From: Halobacteriales archaeon QH_7_66_36
GTDB taxonomy: Archaea; Halobacteriota; Halobacteria; Halobacteriales; Haloarculaceae
Assembly: GCA_003021175.1 (NCBI GenBank)
Contig: PXQV01000006.1
Location: 1 to 64,000, forward strand
DNA: 64,000 bases
Reading direction: 5' to 3'
Below are positions 26,038-34,218 of the stretch, piece after piece (positions within the stretch are counted from its first letter, which is position 1; every line of letters begins with the position of its first letter). The notes under the pieces were generated by a model. It was not told the DNA's origin. It saw only the letters and a program-made list of their open reading frames with translations, and did not search any database. Both the position numbers and the translations under genes were made by a program.

Positions 26038-26664
26038 TCAGTCGGCCCCCGACGGCCGATTCGAGCGACTCGGCGGCGGTATCTGCTCGTCCCTCGCGAG
26101 GGTGGTCGGCACGACACACCGGTCCGGGTCGCCGTCGAGATGAGCGTACCGGTCGGGGTCGTTGGCGAGCGGGTGTGCGGGGTTCTCACGGGAGTCGAGG
26201 CGCGCGGCCCGGAGTTCGTCGAAGCCGCCGATGCGGGCGCGGATGCCGCGCCAGTGGTTGTCGGTGGCGGCGGGGACGCGGAACGGGTGGGGCGGGCGCG
26301 CATCGGGCGCCGACAGCGCGAGCGCCGCTCGGTTGACGTTCGCCGCCAGATCGTCGTGGTCGATGACGACCCCGACGCGGGCCGAATCAGGTGCGCGGGC
26401 AGCGAGCACGTCCAACCCCAGATGGAGCGCGCGGTACTCCGCGACGTTGTTGTCCGGCGGGGAGTCCGGGACGGAGAGCCGGGCGACGGTTTCGCCGTCG
26501 CGGGTTTCGATGACGACGCCGAGCCCGCCGGCTCCGTGGTCGTGGAAGGAGCCGTCCGTCGCCACGTAGAAATCGCGGTGGTGGGTACGCGGCGGGTGGG
26601 CGATGTGCGGGGTCGGGCTGTCGTCGAACAGATCCCTCAGCGCCGGCCGGCCGTGTGCGGCCAT
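26038..26664 (-). CDS. rnhA: Type 1 ribonuclease H-like protein
   Basis: A 208-residue RNase HI-fold protein that should cut RNA in RNA-DNA hybrids. The catalytic acidic set is visible: Asp37 in ATDGSF, Glu76 in NNVAEYRAL and Asp102 or Asp104 in VVIDHDDLAANVN. The N-terminal 30 residues are variable, and the C-terminal 60 residues are a disordered acidic/proline-rich tail. The fourth acidic residue is probably one of those around 150-165. Start at 26664 is the first ATG; a later start cannot be excluded. Confidence 0.8.
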   Translation of the reverse strand: MAAHGRPALRDLFDDSPTPHIAHPPRTHHRDFYVATDGSFHDHGAGGLGVVIETRDGETVARLSVPDSPPDNNVAEYRALHLGLDVLAARAPDSARVGVVIDHDDLAANVNRAALALSAPDARPPHPFRVPAATDNHWRGIRARIGGFDELRAARLDSRENPAHPLANDPDRYAHLDGDPDRCVVPTTLARDEQIPPPSRSNRPSGAD

Positions 26665-26763
26665 ATCAGCCGTTCAGCCGGCCAGCCTTTTAATTCTACG
26701 GGCGTTTCGCAGGGGTGGTGTTGACATAATGCCGATTCGACTGGATGAGCCAGCAACAGGGTG

Positions 26764-27037
26764 TCGAAAGCCCCCGGTCGCTGCGGTCGCGCGGTTCGCT
26801 GTCGCCGGCAATCAGAGATTTCCGAGATGACGAGCGAGCGTCGCTCTCTCGAACCACGCGCCTCGCTCACTGCGTTCGCTGGGGTGTCCTCGCGTTACAT
26901 CGCTGTGCTTCACGTAGCGCCCACCGGGAGAGCGGCGCTCTCCCGAGCAATCGGCGGCGAAGCCGCCGATAACGGCTCCTTTCAGTCCCACCCACGGCGA
27001 CTACCCAACGAGCGGGGCCCCACTTATCTGAACACTG
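26764..27037 (+). repeat. Dispersed hairpin-array element, copy B
   Basis: Copy of the repeat family filling most of the 450-nt gap 26665-27115; nothing else is recognised there. The left end reads GAAAGCCCCCGGTCG. Inside are AATC-AGA-GATT near 26812, the 9-bp hairpin at 26925-26945 (loop GGC) and the 7-bp hairpin at 26952-26968 (loop GAA). The right end block has CTTTCAGTCCCACCC and finishes ATCTGAACACT. Confidence 0.8.
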
Positions 27038-27115
27038 CCTTTCGCGGGGTGATACCACTCGGGAGCTCGCGACCGGTTCCGAAAGGTTCTCACCGACGAC
27101 CCGCCGACTCCCGCC

Positions 27116-28033
27116 GTGCGACACCGGAATTTCGTCCTGTTCACCCTCCTGTCGCTGGCCTGGGGCTCCTCGTTCGTCGCCATCAAGGCGGGGCTCGGCA
27201 CGCCAGCCGACCCTGCGGGCTTCTTCGAGACGCCAATCCTGTTTGCCGCGCTCCGGTACGACATCGCGGGCGTCCTCATGCTCGGCTACGCGGCGTACGC
27301 GACGGACCACGCCGTCCCGTCGGGTCGCCGCGAGTGGGCGAGCACGCTCGTCGCCGCCACGCTGATGATCGCCGCCTACCACGCCTTCCTCTTCGTCGGC
27401 GAGACGGACCCGGCGGTGCCGAGCGCCGCAGCGGCCATCGTCGTCTCGCTGTCGCCGGTGCTCACGGCGGGCTTCTCTCGCGTCTGGCTCCCCAGCGAAC
27501 GGCTCACGTCGCTCGGTGCGCTCGCCCTCCTGTTCGGTTTCGCCGGCGTCGTCCTGCTCGCCGAGCCGAATCCGTCGGATCTCTCCATCGCGCCGGGGGT
27601 TGTCCTCGTGTTCCTCGCCACTCTCTCGTTTGCCGGCGGGTCGGTGCTCAACCGACGCATCGACGCCGACATGCCGATCGAGACGCTGGAGGCGTGGGCC
27701 ATGATCCTCGGCGCGCTGTTGATGCACGCCGCGAGCGTCGGGGTCGGCGAACCCGTCGCAACCGTCGAGTTCACCACGCGCTCGCTCGCCGCGCTGCTGT
27801 ATCTCGCGGTCGCCGCCTCGGCGCTGGGATTCCTCGTCTACTTCGACCTGCTGGAGCGACTCGGGCCAATCGAGATCAATCTCGTCTCCTACGCCGCGCC
27901 GCCGGTCGCGGCCGTCGTCGGCTTCCTGCTACTGGGTGAGGTCCTCGACGGGACGGCGGTCGCGGGCTTCCTCGTCATCCTCGTCGGCTTCCTGCTGTTG
28001 AAGCGGACGGCAATCCGGGAGGCGCTGGCCTGA
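27116..28033 (+). CDS. DMT family transporter (EamA type)
   Basis: A 305-residue membrane protein with ten predicted spans in two EamA repeats, the drug/metabolite exporter pattern. The N-terminal LLSLAWGSSFVAIKAGL motif and the second-repeat GSVLNRRI region are typical. The GTG at 27116 is the only reasonable start. The exported compound is unknown. It follows directly after repeat copy B. Confidence 0.85.
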   Translation: MRHRNFVLFTLLSLAWGSSFVAIKAGLGTPADPAGFFETPILFAALRYDIAGVLMLGYAAYATDHAVPSGRREWASTLVAATLMIAAYHAFLFVGETDPAVPSAAAAIVVSLSPVLTAGFSRVWLPSERLTSLGALALLFGFAGVVLLAEPNPSDLSIAPGVVLVFLATLSFAGGSVLNRRIDADMPIETLEAWAMILGALLMHAASVGVGEPVATVEFTTRSLAALLYLAVAASALGFLVYFDLLERLGPIEINLVSYAAPPVAAVVGFLLLGEVLDGTAVAGFLVILVGFLLLKRTAIREALA

Positions 28034-28055
28034 CGCCGGGCGCGGCCGTCGCGGC

Positions 28056-28754
28056 TCACTCCAGACTGTCGTCCTCGTACGCCTCCTCGTACTTCGCGAG
28101 CGCGTCTTGAAAGCTCTCGTCGGCCAGTTCGTACGTCTCGCGCAGATCCTCGACCGGGGTTCGGGTCGCGTCGACGCGCAGGTCGTCGTAGTACGGGTCG
28201 AGTTCGCGCTCTTCGGTCGTCGTCACCTTCAGCGCGGCCGACTGCACCTCCAGATCCGTCCGCTTGTCGCCGCCCTCAGCCTGTCCCGCGGCGAGCGCCT
28301 CGATCAGCCGCTCAGCGAGCGGTCGGTCACGGTCGGCCGACTCGTACGCCTCGGCCGTCGCCTCGATCACCGATTCGCCGGTCAGCAGGTTGCCCGCGAC
28401 GGTGACATCCTCGCGTTCGATATGGCCGTACCACGGCCGGCACTCGTCGCCGGAGAAGGCGAACGTCCCCTCGCTGTCGACGCCGTGGAGCTGGCGGTTC
28501 GGCTTCCCGTCGTCGGCGTTCAACAGCGCGTTGAGCGCGTCCTCGACGGCGAGACCATCGGCGAGATACTCGACGCCCTGCTCGCCGAGTTCGACGTTGA
28601 CCAGCGACTGCGTGGCGACCGCGCCGTGTTCGTTGGCGAACGGACACAGCGTGCCGACCGCGGCGAGCCGTGTCGTCACCGCCACGCCGTAGCGAGTCTG
28701 GTCGATGCCGTCGTCGTCGGTGTACTCCTCCCGAACGCAGATGCTGAAGGTCAC
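28056..28754 (-). CDS. DUF1028 family protein (Ntn-hydrolase-like)
   Basis: A 232-residue protein of the DUF1028 family. It begins MTFSICVREE and has RYGVAVTTRLAAVGTLCPFA, where family members carry the presumed N-terminal-nucleophile-type strand, plus GEQGVEYLADGLAVEDALNALL and GNLLTGESVIEATAEAY. The family is often linked to peptidase or catabolic clusters, activity unproven. The GTG at 28754 matches the family start. Confidence 0.82.
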   Translation of the reverse strand: MTFSICVREEYTDDDGIDQTRYGVAVTTRLAAVGTLCPFANEHGAVATQSLVNVELGEQGVEYLADGLAVEDALNALLNADDGKPNRQLHGVDSEGTFAFSGDECRPWYGHIEREDVTVAGNLLTGESVIEATAEAYESADRDRPLAERLIEALAAGQAEGGDKRTDLEVQSAALKVTTTEERELDPYYDDLRVDATRTPVEDLRETYELADESFQDALAKYEEAYEDDSLE

Positions 28755-28815
28755 GGGCCACACCACGGGACAGGAATAAAAAAGACCGGGGTCACTGGCT
28801 ACACGACGCGGGAGC

Positions 28816-29268
28816 CTACTCGACGTAGATGGTGAAGTCCTCGACCTCGCCGTACTCGTCGTCGGTGTCGGGACCGTAGAACTGGCTCCGGCTGAGTCGG
28901 ACCCGGGCGAGCGTGCTGCCGGTGGACGCGTCGCTCGGGACGTTCACCGTCGCCGTGTAGGTGACCGTGTCGTCGTCCACGTCGGTCATGATCTGCGTCT
29001 CGGTCGCGGTCGACCAGTCTTGATTGCTGTCCCAGTCGACGTAGACGTTCCCGTAGTGGCTGTCGTAGATGTCGCCGAGGTCGAAGGTCCGTTTCACGCT
29101 CTCTGCCCGGTCGCCGGCAGCCCGTTTCTCAGCATAGTCGGTCGTCCCGACGATACGCACGGGGGGTTTTCCAGCCGTGCCGCCGGTGCCTGCCGCGAGA
29201 ACGGTACCGGCACCGAGCGCGCCCACCGTTCGCAGTACCGTGCGTCGTGAGACGTTGTCACCCGATAT
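28816..29268 (-). CDS. Tat-exported protein of unknown function, no canonical start codon
   Basis: The reading frame encodes a clear twin-arginine signal SRRTVLRTVGALGAGTVLAAG, then a small beta-rich domain of about 120 residues ending EDFTIYVE. The first standard start codon in frame is a GTG at 29226, which falls after the twin arginines and would remove them. A natural start position would be the codon at 29268-29266, which reads ATA instead of ATG. So either initiation is non-canonical or the start codon is mutated. Coordinates given assume the ATA. The mature domain is not recognised. Confidence 0.6.
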   Translation of the reverse strand: MSGDNVSRRTVLRTVGALGAGTVLAAGTGGTAGKPPVRIVGTTDYAEKRAAGDRAESVKRTFDLGDIYDSHYGNVYVDWDSNQDWSTATETQIMTDVDDDTVTYTATVNVPSDASTGSTLARVRLSRSQFYGPDTDDEYGEVEDFTIYVE

Positions 29269-29393
29269 AGAAGTTATAATGTACGACTTCTGACTTAAAC
29301 TAAGAATTTTGAACTATAAAATATTTAACAAGTTTATTTTTGCCGGCCGTGTCTGACGCAAGAGTTTTGCCCTCGCCACCGGGATTCGGGCGT

Positions 29394-29744
29394 ATGGGAC
29401 TGATGAGCAAGCTACTCGGCGGCGGCCGGAACACCGGCGACTACGTCGAACTCAGCGCCGACGACTTCGACGAGGCGGCCGCGGGTGCCGAGACGGAGGT
29501 TCGCATCGCGACTATCGGCGACAAGAACGACGTCATCCCGATCAAGGACGCCGTCTACGACGGCGACGTCGTCGTCGCAGACATCACTCGCCACACGACG
29601 ACGGACCGCACGATGGAGCACATCTCCGACGAACTCAAACAGGTAGCCGACGAGGTCGGCGGCGACATCATCCAGAAGGACGACGACCAACTCATCATCA
29701 CGCCGGGCGGTGTCGGTATCTCCCGTGAGAAGTTAGGCCGATAG
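29394..29744 (+). CDS. sepF: Cell division protein SepF
   Basis: A 116-residue archaeal SepF, which anchors FtsZ to the membrane in euryarchaea. It has the short N-terminal amphipathic segment MGLMSKLLGG that can insert in the membrane, a linker, and the SepF core at 40-110 with IKDAVYDGDVVVADITRH and GGDIIQKDDDQLIITPGGVGIS. Length matches archaeal family members. It is transcribed alone with an AT-rich upstream region. Confidence 0.88.
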   Translation: MGLMSKLLGGGRNTGDYVELSADDFDEAAAGAETEVRIATIGDKNDVIPIKDAVYDGDVVVADITRHTTTDRTMEHISDELKQVADEVGGDIIQKDDDQLIITPGGVGISREKLGR

Positions 29745-29790
29745 CCGGAAAGCGCGCCGTTTACCCGGCCGGGACGCCTCCGTTTCGGTG

Positions 29791-30723
29791 ATGACTGCTA
29801 TCCGTGCAGACGGTCTCGTAAAGACCTACGGGAGCGTCCGCGCACTCGATTATCTCTCCGTCGAGGTCGAGGACGGCGAGTTCTTCGGCCTGCTCGGTCC
29901 CAACGGTGCCGGCAAGACGACGTTCATCAGCATCCTCGTCGGCCTCGCCCGCGCGACCGACGGCATCGCCGAGGTGTTCGGCCACGACGTGGAGGACGAC
30001 TACCAGCGCGCACGCGACCGCATCGGCCTCGCGCCACAGGAGTTCAACGTCGACCGCTTCTTTCCGATTCACGAGGTGCTCGAACACAAGGCCGGCTATC
30101 ACGGCATCCCGCCCGCGGAGGCCGAGCGCCGCGCGGACGAGGCGCTGCGGACGGTCGGCATCTACGACAAGCGCGAGACGCGCTTCGACTGGCTCTCCGG
30201 CGGGATGAAGCGCCGCTTCCTGCTCGCGCGGGCGCTCGTCACCGACCCGGACCTGCTCATCCTCGATGAACCGACGGCCGGCGTCGACGTGGAGCTCCGC
30301 CGCGAGCTGTGGGAGCTCGTCCAGCGACTCAACGACGACGGCACCACCGTCCTGCTGACGACCCACTACATCGAGGAGGCCGAACGGCTCTGTGACCGGG
30401 TGGCAATCATGGACTCGGGCCGGAAGGTCGAGGTCGCGACGCCGGACGAACTCCGCGCCCGCGGCGAGGACACTCTCGTCGTCACGCTGGCTAACGACAC
30501 CATCGGCGTGCCGGAACTCGACGCCCCGGGCGTCCACGGCGTGACGCTCGACGGCCGGACGCTGTCGGTGACCACCGACGACGCCGGCCGGGTCGCACCG
30601 GACGTGATCCGCGCGCTCGACGACGCCGGCCACGCCATCGCCGATCTCGACGTGCGTCGCGCCTCGCTGGAGGACGTGTTCGTCGGCATGACCCGGACGG
30701 CAGAGGCGGAGGTGTCACAGTGA
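29791..30723 (+). CDS. ABC-2 type transporter, ATP-binding protein
   Basis: A 310-residue ABC ATPase of the daunorubicin/Nod export class. Walker A GPNGAGKTT near residue 37, Q-loop APQEFNV, signature LSGGMKRR near residue 137, Walker B LLILDEPTAGVD and H-loop TTHYIEEAE. A C-terminal domain of about 80 residues follows, as in drug-efflux ATPases. Its stop overlaps the permease start by 4 nt. Confidence 0.92.
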   Translation: MTAIRADGLVKTYGSVRALDYLSVEVEDGEFFGLLGPNGAGKTTFISILVGLARATDGIAEVFGHDVEDDYQRARDRIGLAPQEFNVDRFFPIHEVLEHKAGYHGIPPAEAERRADEALRTVGIYDKRETRFDWLSGGMKRRFLLARALVTDPDLLILDEPTAGVDVELRRELWELVQRLNDDGTTVLLTTHYIEEAERLCDRVAIMDSGRKVEVATPDELRARGEDTLVVTLANDTIGVPELDAPGVHGVTLDGRTLSVTTDDAGRVAPDVIRALDDAGHAIADLDVRRASLEDVFVGMTRTAEAEVSQ

Positions 30724-31529
30724 GTATTCAGGACGCGCTCGGCGACCGGTTCGGCGTCGGCTTCCGCTCGCTGTTGAAGCGGGAGGTGCTTCGGTTCGTC
30801 CGACGGCCGCGCAACACGTTTCTCCCGCCCGCGGTGACGAACGTGCTCTATTTTGCCGTCTTCGGCCTGATTCTCGGCGACCGTATCGACGCGATTCAGG
30901 GGTTCGACTACATCCTGTTCATCCTCCCCGGTCTGGTGGTGCTCGGTGCCGTGTCAAACGCCTTCGAGAACGCCTCGTTCTCCATCTTCCACGGCCGCTG
31001 GAACGAGTACATACACGAGACGCTCACCTCGCCGCTGGCGTACTCCAGTCAGGTGTTCGCCTACGTCGCAGCCGCGGCGCTCCGGGGTATCGTCGTCGGC
31101 TTCATCATCGTCGCCGTCGGCCTCGTCTTCGTCCCGTTCGCCATCGAGGGCGGGAGCGTCCCAGTGCGTCGACCCCTGTATCTCGTCGCGTTCATGCTCA
31201 CCATCACGACGCTGTTCGCCGCCTTCGGCGTCGTCGGCGGGCTGTGGGCCCGCGACTTCGATTATCTCACCGTGCTCAACCAGTTCATCCTCCGGCCGCT
31301 GACGTTCTTCGGCGGCGTCTTCTACTCGCTGGACATCCTGTCGCCCGTCTACCGGACGGTGTCGCTGCTCAATCCGATGGTGTACATGGTCAACGGCGTC
31401 CGCTACGGGTTCCTCGGCTACACCGACGTGAACGCCGACCTCTCGTTGGCGGTGCTCGTCGGCCTGACGCTCGCCGTGCTCGCTGTCGACGTGGCGCTGT
31501 TCCGACGCGGCTACGGCATCATCGAGTAG
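30720..31529 (+). CDS. ABC-2 type transporter, permease
   Basis: A 269-residue permease with six spans, ABC2_membrane family. It begins with a cytoplasmic LLKREVLRFVRRP amphipathic elbow and carries the conserved GRWNEYIHETLTSPL segment and FFGGVFYSLDILSP loop before the last spans. It works with the preceding ATPase, with which its GTG overlaps (GTGA). Substrate unknown; drug, lipid or polysaccharide are all possible. Confidence 0.9.
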   Translation: MSIQDALGDRFGVGFRSLLKREVLRFVRRPRNTFLPPAVTNVLYFAVFGLILGDRIDAIQGFDYILFILPGLVVLGAVSNAFENASFSIFHGRWNEYIHETLTSPLAYSSQVFAYVAAAALRGIVVGFIIVAVGLVFVPFAIEGGSVPVRRPLYLVAFMLTITTLFAAFGVVGGLWARDFDYLTVLNQFILRPLTFFGGVFYSLDILSPVYRTVSLLNPMVYMVNGVRYGFLGYTDVNADLSLAVLVGLTLAVLAVDVALFRRGYGIIE

Positions 31530-31634
31530 CGGGAACAACCAGTATATAAATCCACGCTCCAAATCCCATTCTCCGGGACGCAGCCTGCCGGTTCAATACA
31601 CGACGTGGCGACCGTCCACGCGGAGGGAGCGACC

Positions 31635-32210
31635 ATGGCAACGACCGACCGCGATACACTCGATGCACAGCTGTTCGGCCACGAGACGCGAGTCTCCTAC
31701 TCCGGCCGAGCCGTCGGCTACGCACTGGTGGCGATGCGACTCACCATGGGGTGGATACTGCTACAGGGCGGAGTGACGAAGCTCGTCACATACCTCGACG
31801 GCACGCCGACGAACGACTGGACAGCCGCAGGGTTCCTGCAGAACGCCATCCCGGCAGGGAACCCGCTCGCCGACACCTTCGCAGCGATGGCGGGAATCCC
31901 CGCCGTCGACATGCTGGTAGTGTGGGGACTCACGCTGACCGGCGTCGGTCTCGTCCTCGGCGCGTTCGTTCGCTGGAACGCGTTCTGGGGGGCCGTGATG
32001 ATGCTGATCTTCTGGGCAGCCTCTCTGCAGGGGGGAGTGGCTGCGGGACTTCCAGTCGCCCACGGCTACGTCGTCGACTCCCACCTCGTCTACGCGGCAC
32101 TGCTGTTCGGACTCGGGGCATTCGGTGCCGGCCGCGTGCTCGGCGTCGACGCGGCCCTCGAACCGGCGCTTACCGAGCGAGTCCCACCGCTCCGCTACCT
32201 GCTCGGGTGA
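31635..32210 (+). CDS. DoxX/DoxD family membrane protein
   Basis: A 191-residue four-span membrane protein of the DoxX group, related to the large subunit of thiosulfate:quinone oxidoreductase. It has RLTMGWILLQGGVTKL in the first span and the conserved charged loops between spans. A TATA-like AGTATATAAATCC lies near 31541. The start at ATG 31635 is preferred to an earlier GTG at 31605, but the TATA spacing would also permit the earlier one. No DoxA partner is adjacent. Confidence 0.8.
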   Translation: MATTDRDTLDAQLFGHETRVSYSGRAVGYALVAMRLTMGWILLQGGVTKLVTYLDGTPTNDWTAAGFLQNAIPAGNPLADTFAAMAGIPAVDMLVVWGLTLTGVGLVLGAFVRWNAFWGAVMMLIFWAASLQGGVAAGLPVAHGYVVDSHLVYAALLFGLGAFGAGRVLGVDAALEPALTERVPPLRYLLG

Positions 32211-32279
32211 CGCGGCGGCGGTGTCGACGCCGCCAGACGACGCCGCGTACTTTTCTCGTTCGACCCCAAATCCGTAGCC

Positions 32280-32456
32280 GTGTACCGTGCCATCCTGCCG
32301 AACGGCCAACTCGAAGCCGACGACTACGAGCGCATCGAAAACGGCATCGAACTGTACGACGAGGCGGACAATCTACTCGCCTTCGTGCCGTACGCGAACC
32401 TCGAAGCCCTGCTCACTGAACACGCGTACGCCGACGAGGGGCCGGGCGTGATGTAG
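32280..32456 (+). CDS. Small conserved haloarchaeal protein
   Basis: A 58-residue acidic protein starting at a GTG, reading YRAILPNGQLEADDYERIE and LYDEADNLLAFVPYANLEAL. Third-position GC is high and the frame is free of stops; it ends at the base before the stop of the convergent DUF5611 gene. No known domain; the pattern suggests two strands and two helices. Confidence 0.6.
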   Translation: MYRAILPNGQLEADDYERIENGIELYDEADNLLAFVPYANLEALLTEHAYADEGPGVM

Positions 32457-32852
32457 CTACTCGACGCCGTCGGGGGTCTCGGCGTCGTCCTCCACGTCGC
32501 GTTTCATCGAGTCGCGGCGCGCCTTCGCGTCGCGACCGGTCGCCTCCAGTAGGAACTCGTTTTTCGCGGCGTTGGCGTCGCCGGCCGCGTCCACGTCGCC
32601 GGTGTCCATCAGCTCTTCGAGGCTGCGCTCGTGGAAGTCGACCGCGAGCTTGTCCTTCTTGCCGGAGTAGGAGACGGCACCGACGACGACCTTCTCGAAC
32701 ACCGGATTGTCCGGCTCGGCGATGACGTGCAGGTCCGACCCCTTGAATTCCTCCGTGCCCGTGATGGGGCCGAAGTACTCCTTGATGGTCGTCTCCATGT
32801 CGGGGATCCGCTCGTCAAGATACTCCCCGCGCCGCATCTTGTACTCCTCCAT
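32457..32852 (-). CDS. DUF5611 family protein
   Basis: A 131-residue haloarchaeal protein. The conserved part at 1-85 includes MRRGEYLDERIPDMETTIKEYFG and FEKVVVGAVSYSGKKDKLAVDFHERSLEELM, an alpha/beta domain. The C-terminal tail is charged and probably disordered. Function unknown. It is head-on with the small gene just before it, with no spacing. Confidence 0.78.
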   Translation of the reverse strand: MEEYKMRRGEYLDERIPDMETTIKEYFGPITGTEEFKGSDLHVIAEPDNPVFEKVVVGAVSYSGKKDKLAVDFHERSLEELMDTGDVDAAGDANAAKNEFLLEATGRDAKARRDSMKRDVEDDAETPDGVE

Positions 32853-32894
32853 GCCACGGGGTTCGGCGGGGGATGGTTTACCGATTTCGGACCC

Positions 32895-33569
32895 CTACCT
32901 CGCCTCGAGATAGCCGCGTTGACACGACGGACAGGCGTCGCCCGCGCGCAACGAGGAGGCCTCCATCGGCTCGGTGAAGCTACACTCCGGGCAGACGTAG
33001 TCGCCGTCCTGCACGGCGTCGGCGGTCGGCTCCGGCGTCTCCTCGGGCGAGTCCGGCTCCGTCGTCAGGTCGACCGGCCCCTCGGTCGACTCGGCCGTTT
33101 CGTCGTCGCTGGCGTCGTTACCGGGCCACTGGCCGGGTTTTCGCTCGGGTTCGTCGGAGTCGTCGTCGAGTATCTCGGCGTCCTCCTCCGACGGGTCGGG
33201 AGCGGCCTCCGACTCGACGGACTCCTGTTCGGTGCCCGCCTTCGACACTGCCTGCGCCGCCGCGTCGGCATCGCCGACGGCGGGTGACGGTTCCGACTCG
33301 ACCGGGGATTTGTCGCCGCCCGGCCCGGCCGGGGCGTCGGCGTCGAGTCCCGAGTCGCTGGGGGCCTCGGTGGCCGGGCCGCCCTCGTCGTCCGGCTCGA
33401 CGATAGACGTGACCTCCTTGTTCTCGGAGACGACGCGCGTCTCGCCACAGCGACGACACACCTCCAACTCGCGGACGACGGTGACCACCTCGCTGCCTTG
33501 CTCCGACCGGTCGCGGTCGACGTCGGTTTCGTCGAACGCGTGTCCGAGGAGCGAACACGTGAGTCCCAT
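32895..33569 (-). CDS. DUF7093-like protein with two zinc knuckles
   Basis: A 224-residue protein with a zinc-binding N-terminus (GLTCSLLGHAF, then CRRCGE near 40), a long acidic, low-complexity centre (about 55-180), and a C-terminal zinc ribbon CPEC...CPSC near 193-217. The two ends probably fold together or bind partners while the middle is disordered, as is common in salt-in halophiles. The ATG at 33569 is chosen since the upstream extension is not conserved-looking. Function unknown. Confidence 0.72.
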   Translation of the reverse strand: MGLTCSLLGHAFDETDVDRDRSEQGSEVVTVVRELEVCRRCGETRVVSENKEVTSIVEPDDEGGPATEAPSDSGLDADAPAGPGGDKSPVESEPSPAVGDADAAAQAVSKAGTEQESVESEAAPDPSEEDAEILDDDSDEPERKPGQWPGNDASDDETAESTEGPVDLTTEPDSPEETPEPTADAVQDGDYVCPECSFTEPMEASSLRAGDACPSCQRGYLEAR

Positions 33570-33627
33570 TATCGCACGTTCCTGCCGTGGCCGACAAAAG
33601 CGTACCGACGGGGCGACCGGAATCGAC

Positions 33628-33936
33628 ATGAGGACGGCCCGTCTTGCTCGGCGCATGGCCGCTTCCATCCCCGAGGAGCGCGTCGAGCGCCTCCACGACC
33701 TCGCTCGTGAGGCCGCCCGCGAGGGAGCGGACGACCGCGCCCGCTCGTACGTGCGCCGGGCGCGACGCGTCGCCGAGCGCCACCGACTCGGACTGCCGAC
33801 GCGCTTCAAGCGGTTCACCTGCGACGACTGTGACGCGTACCTCGTCCCCGGGCGGAACGCCCGCGTCCGAACCCAAGATGGAGCCGTCGTCGTGACCTGT
33901 GACTGCGGGACGCACGCCCGCTACCCATACGACTGA
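33628..33936 (+). CDS. rnp4: Ribonuclease P protein component 4 (Rpp21)
   Basis: A 102-residue RNase P subunit of the Rpr2/Rpp21 family that, with Rpp29, helps the RNA subunit bind pre-tRNA. It has the helical N-terminus with IPEERVERLHDLAREAAREG and RARSYVRRARRVAERHRL, then the zinc ribbon CDDC near 72 and CDCG near 91. Divergent from the preceding gene; downstream are YhbY and MscS genes on the same strand and then the SRP RNA. Confidence 0.88.
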   Translation: MRTARLARRMAASIPEERVERLHDLAREAAREGADDRARSYVRRARRVAERHRLGLPTRFKRFTCDDCDAYLVPGRNARVRTQDGAVVVTCDCGTHARYPYD

Positions 33937-33975
33937 GCGACAAGGTTCAAACCTGACGACGCCGAACGGCCGCTC

Positions 33976-34218
33976 ATGCACGACGACCTCCGCGAACGCG
34001 CCCACGACGTGGACGCCACGCTCCGCGTCGGAAAAGGTGGTATCGACGCCGTGGCCGACGAGCTTCGAACGCAGCTCGACGACCGCGAGCTCGTGAAGGT
34101 GAAGTTCCTCCGGGCGGCCCGGGGCGGGACGACCACCGCGGCGCTGGCCGAGGAGTTGGCCGACGCCGTCGACGCCGAACTCATCGAGACGCGCGGCCAC
34201 ACGGCGGTGTTCCACTGA
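33976..34218 (+). CDS. YhbY family (CRM domain) RNA-binding protein
   Basis: An 80-residue single CRM-domain protein with the GxxG loop as RVGKGGIDAV near residues 17-26. YhbY in bacteria associates with pre-50S ribosomal particles; archaeal forms are presumed to act in rRNA or tRNA handling. It lies between the RNase P subunit gene (40 nt upstream) and mscS, whose start overlaps its last base. Confidence 0.87.
   Translation: MHDDLRERAHDVDATLRVGKGGIDAVADELRTQLDDRELVKVKFLRAARGGTTTAALAEELADAVDAELIETRGHTAVFH

Noticed and set aside
30200..30225. ABC signature LSGGM instead of LSGGQ as a sign of an inactive ATPase.
   Set aside because: This variant is frequent in ABC-2 drug-export type ATPases and all other motifs are intact.
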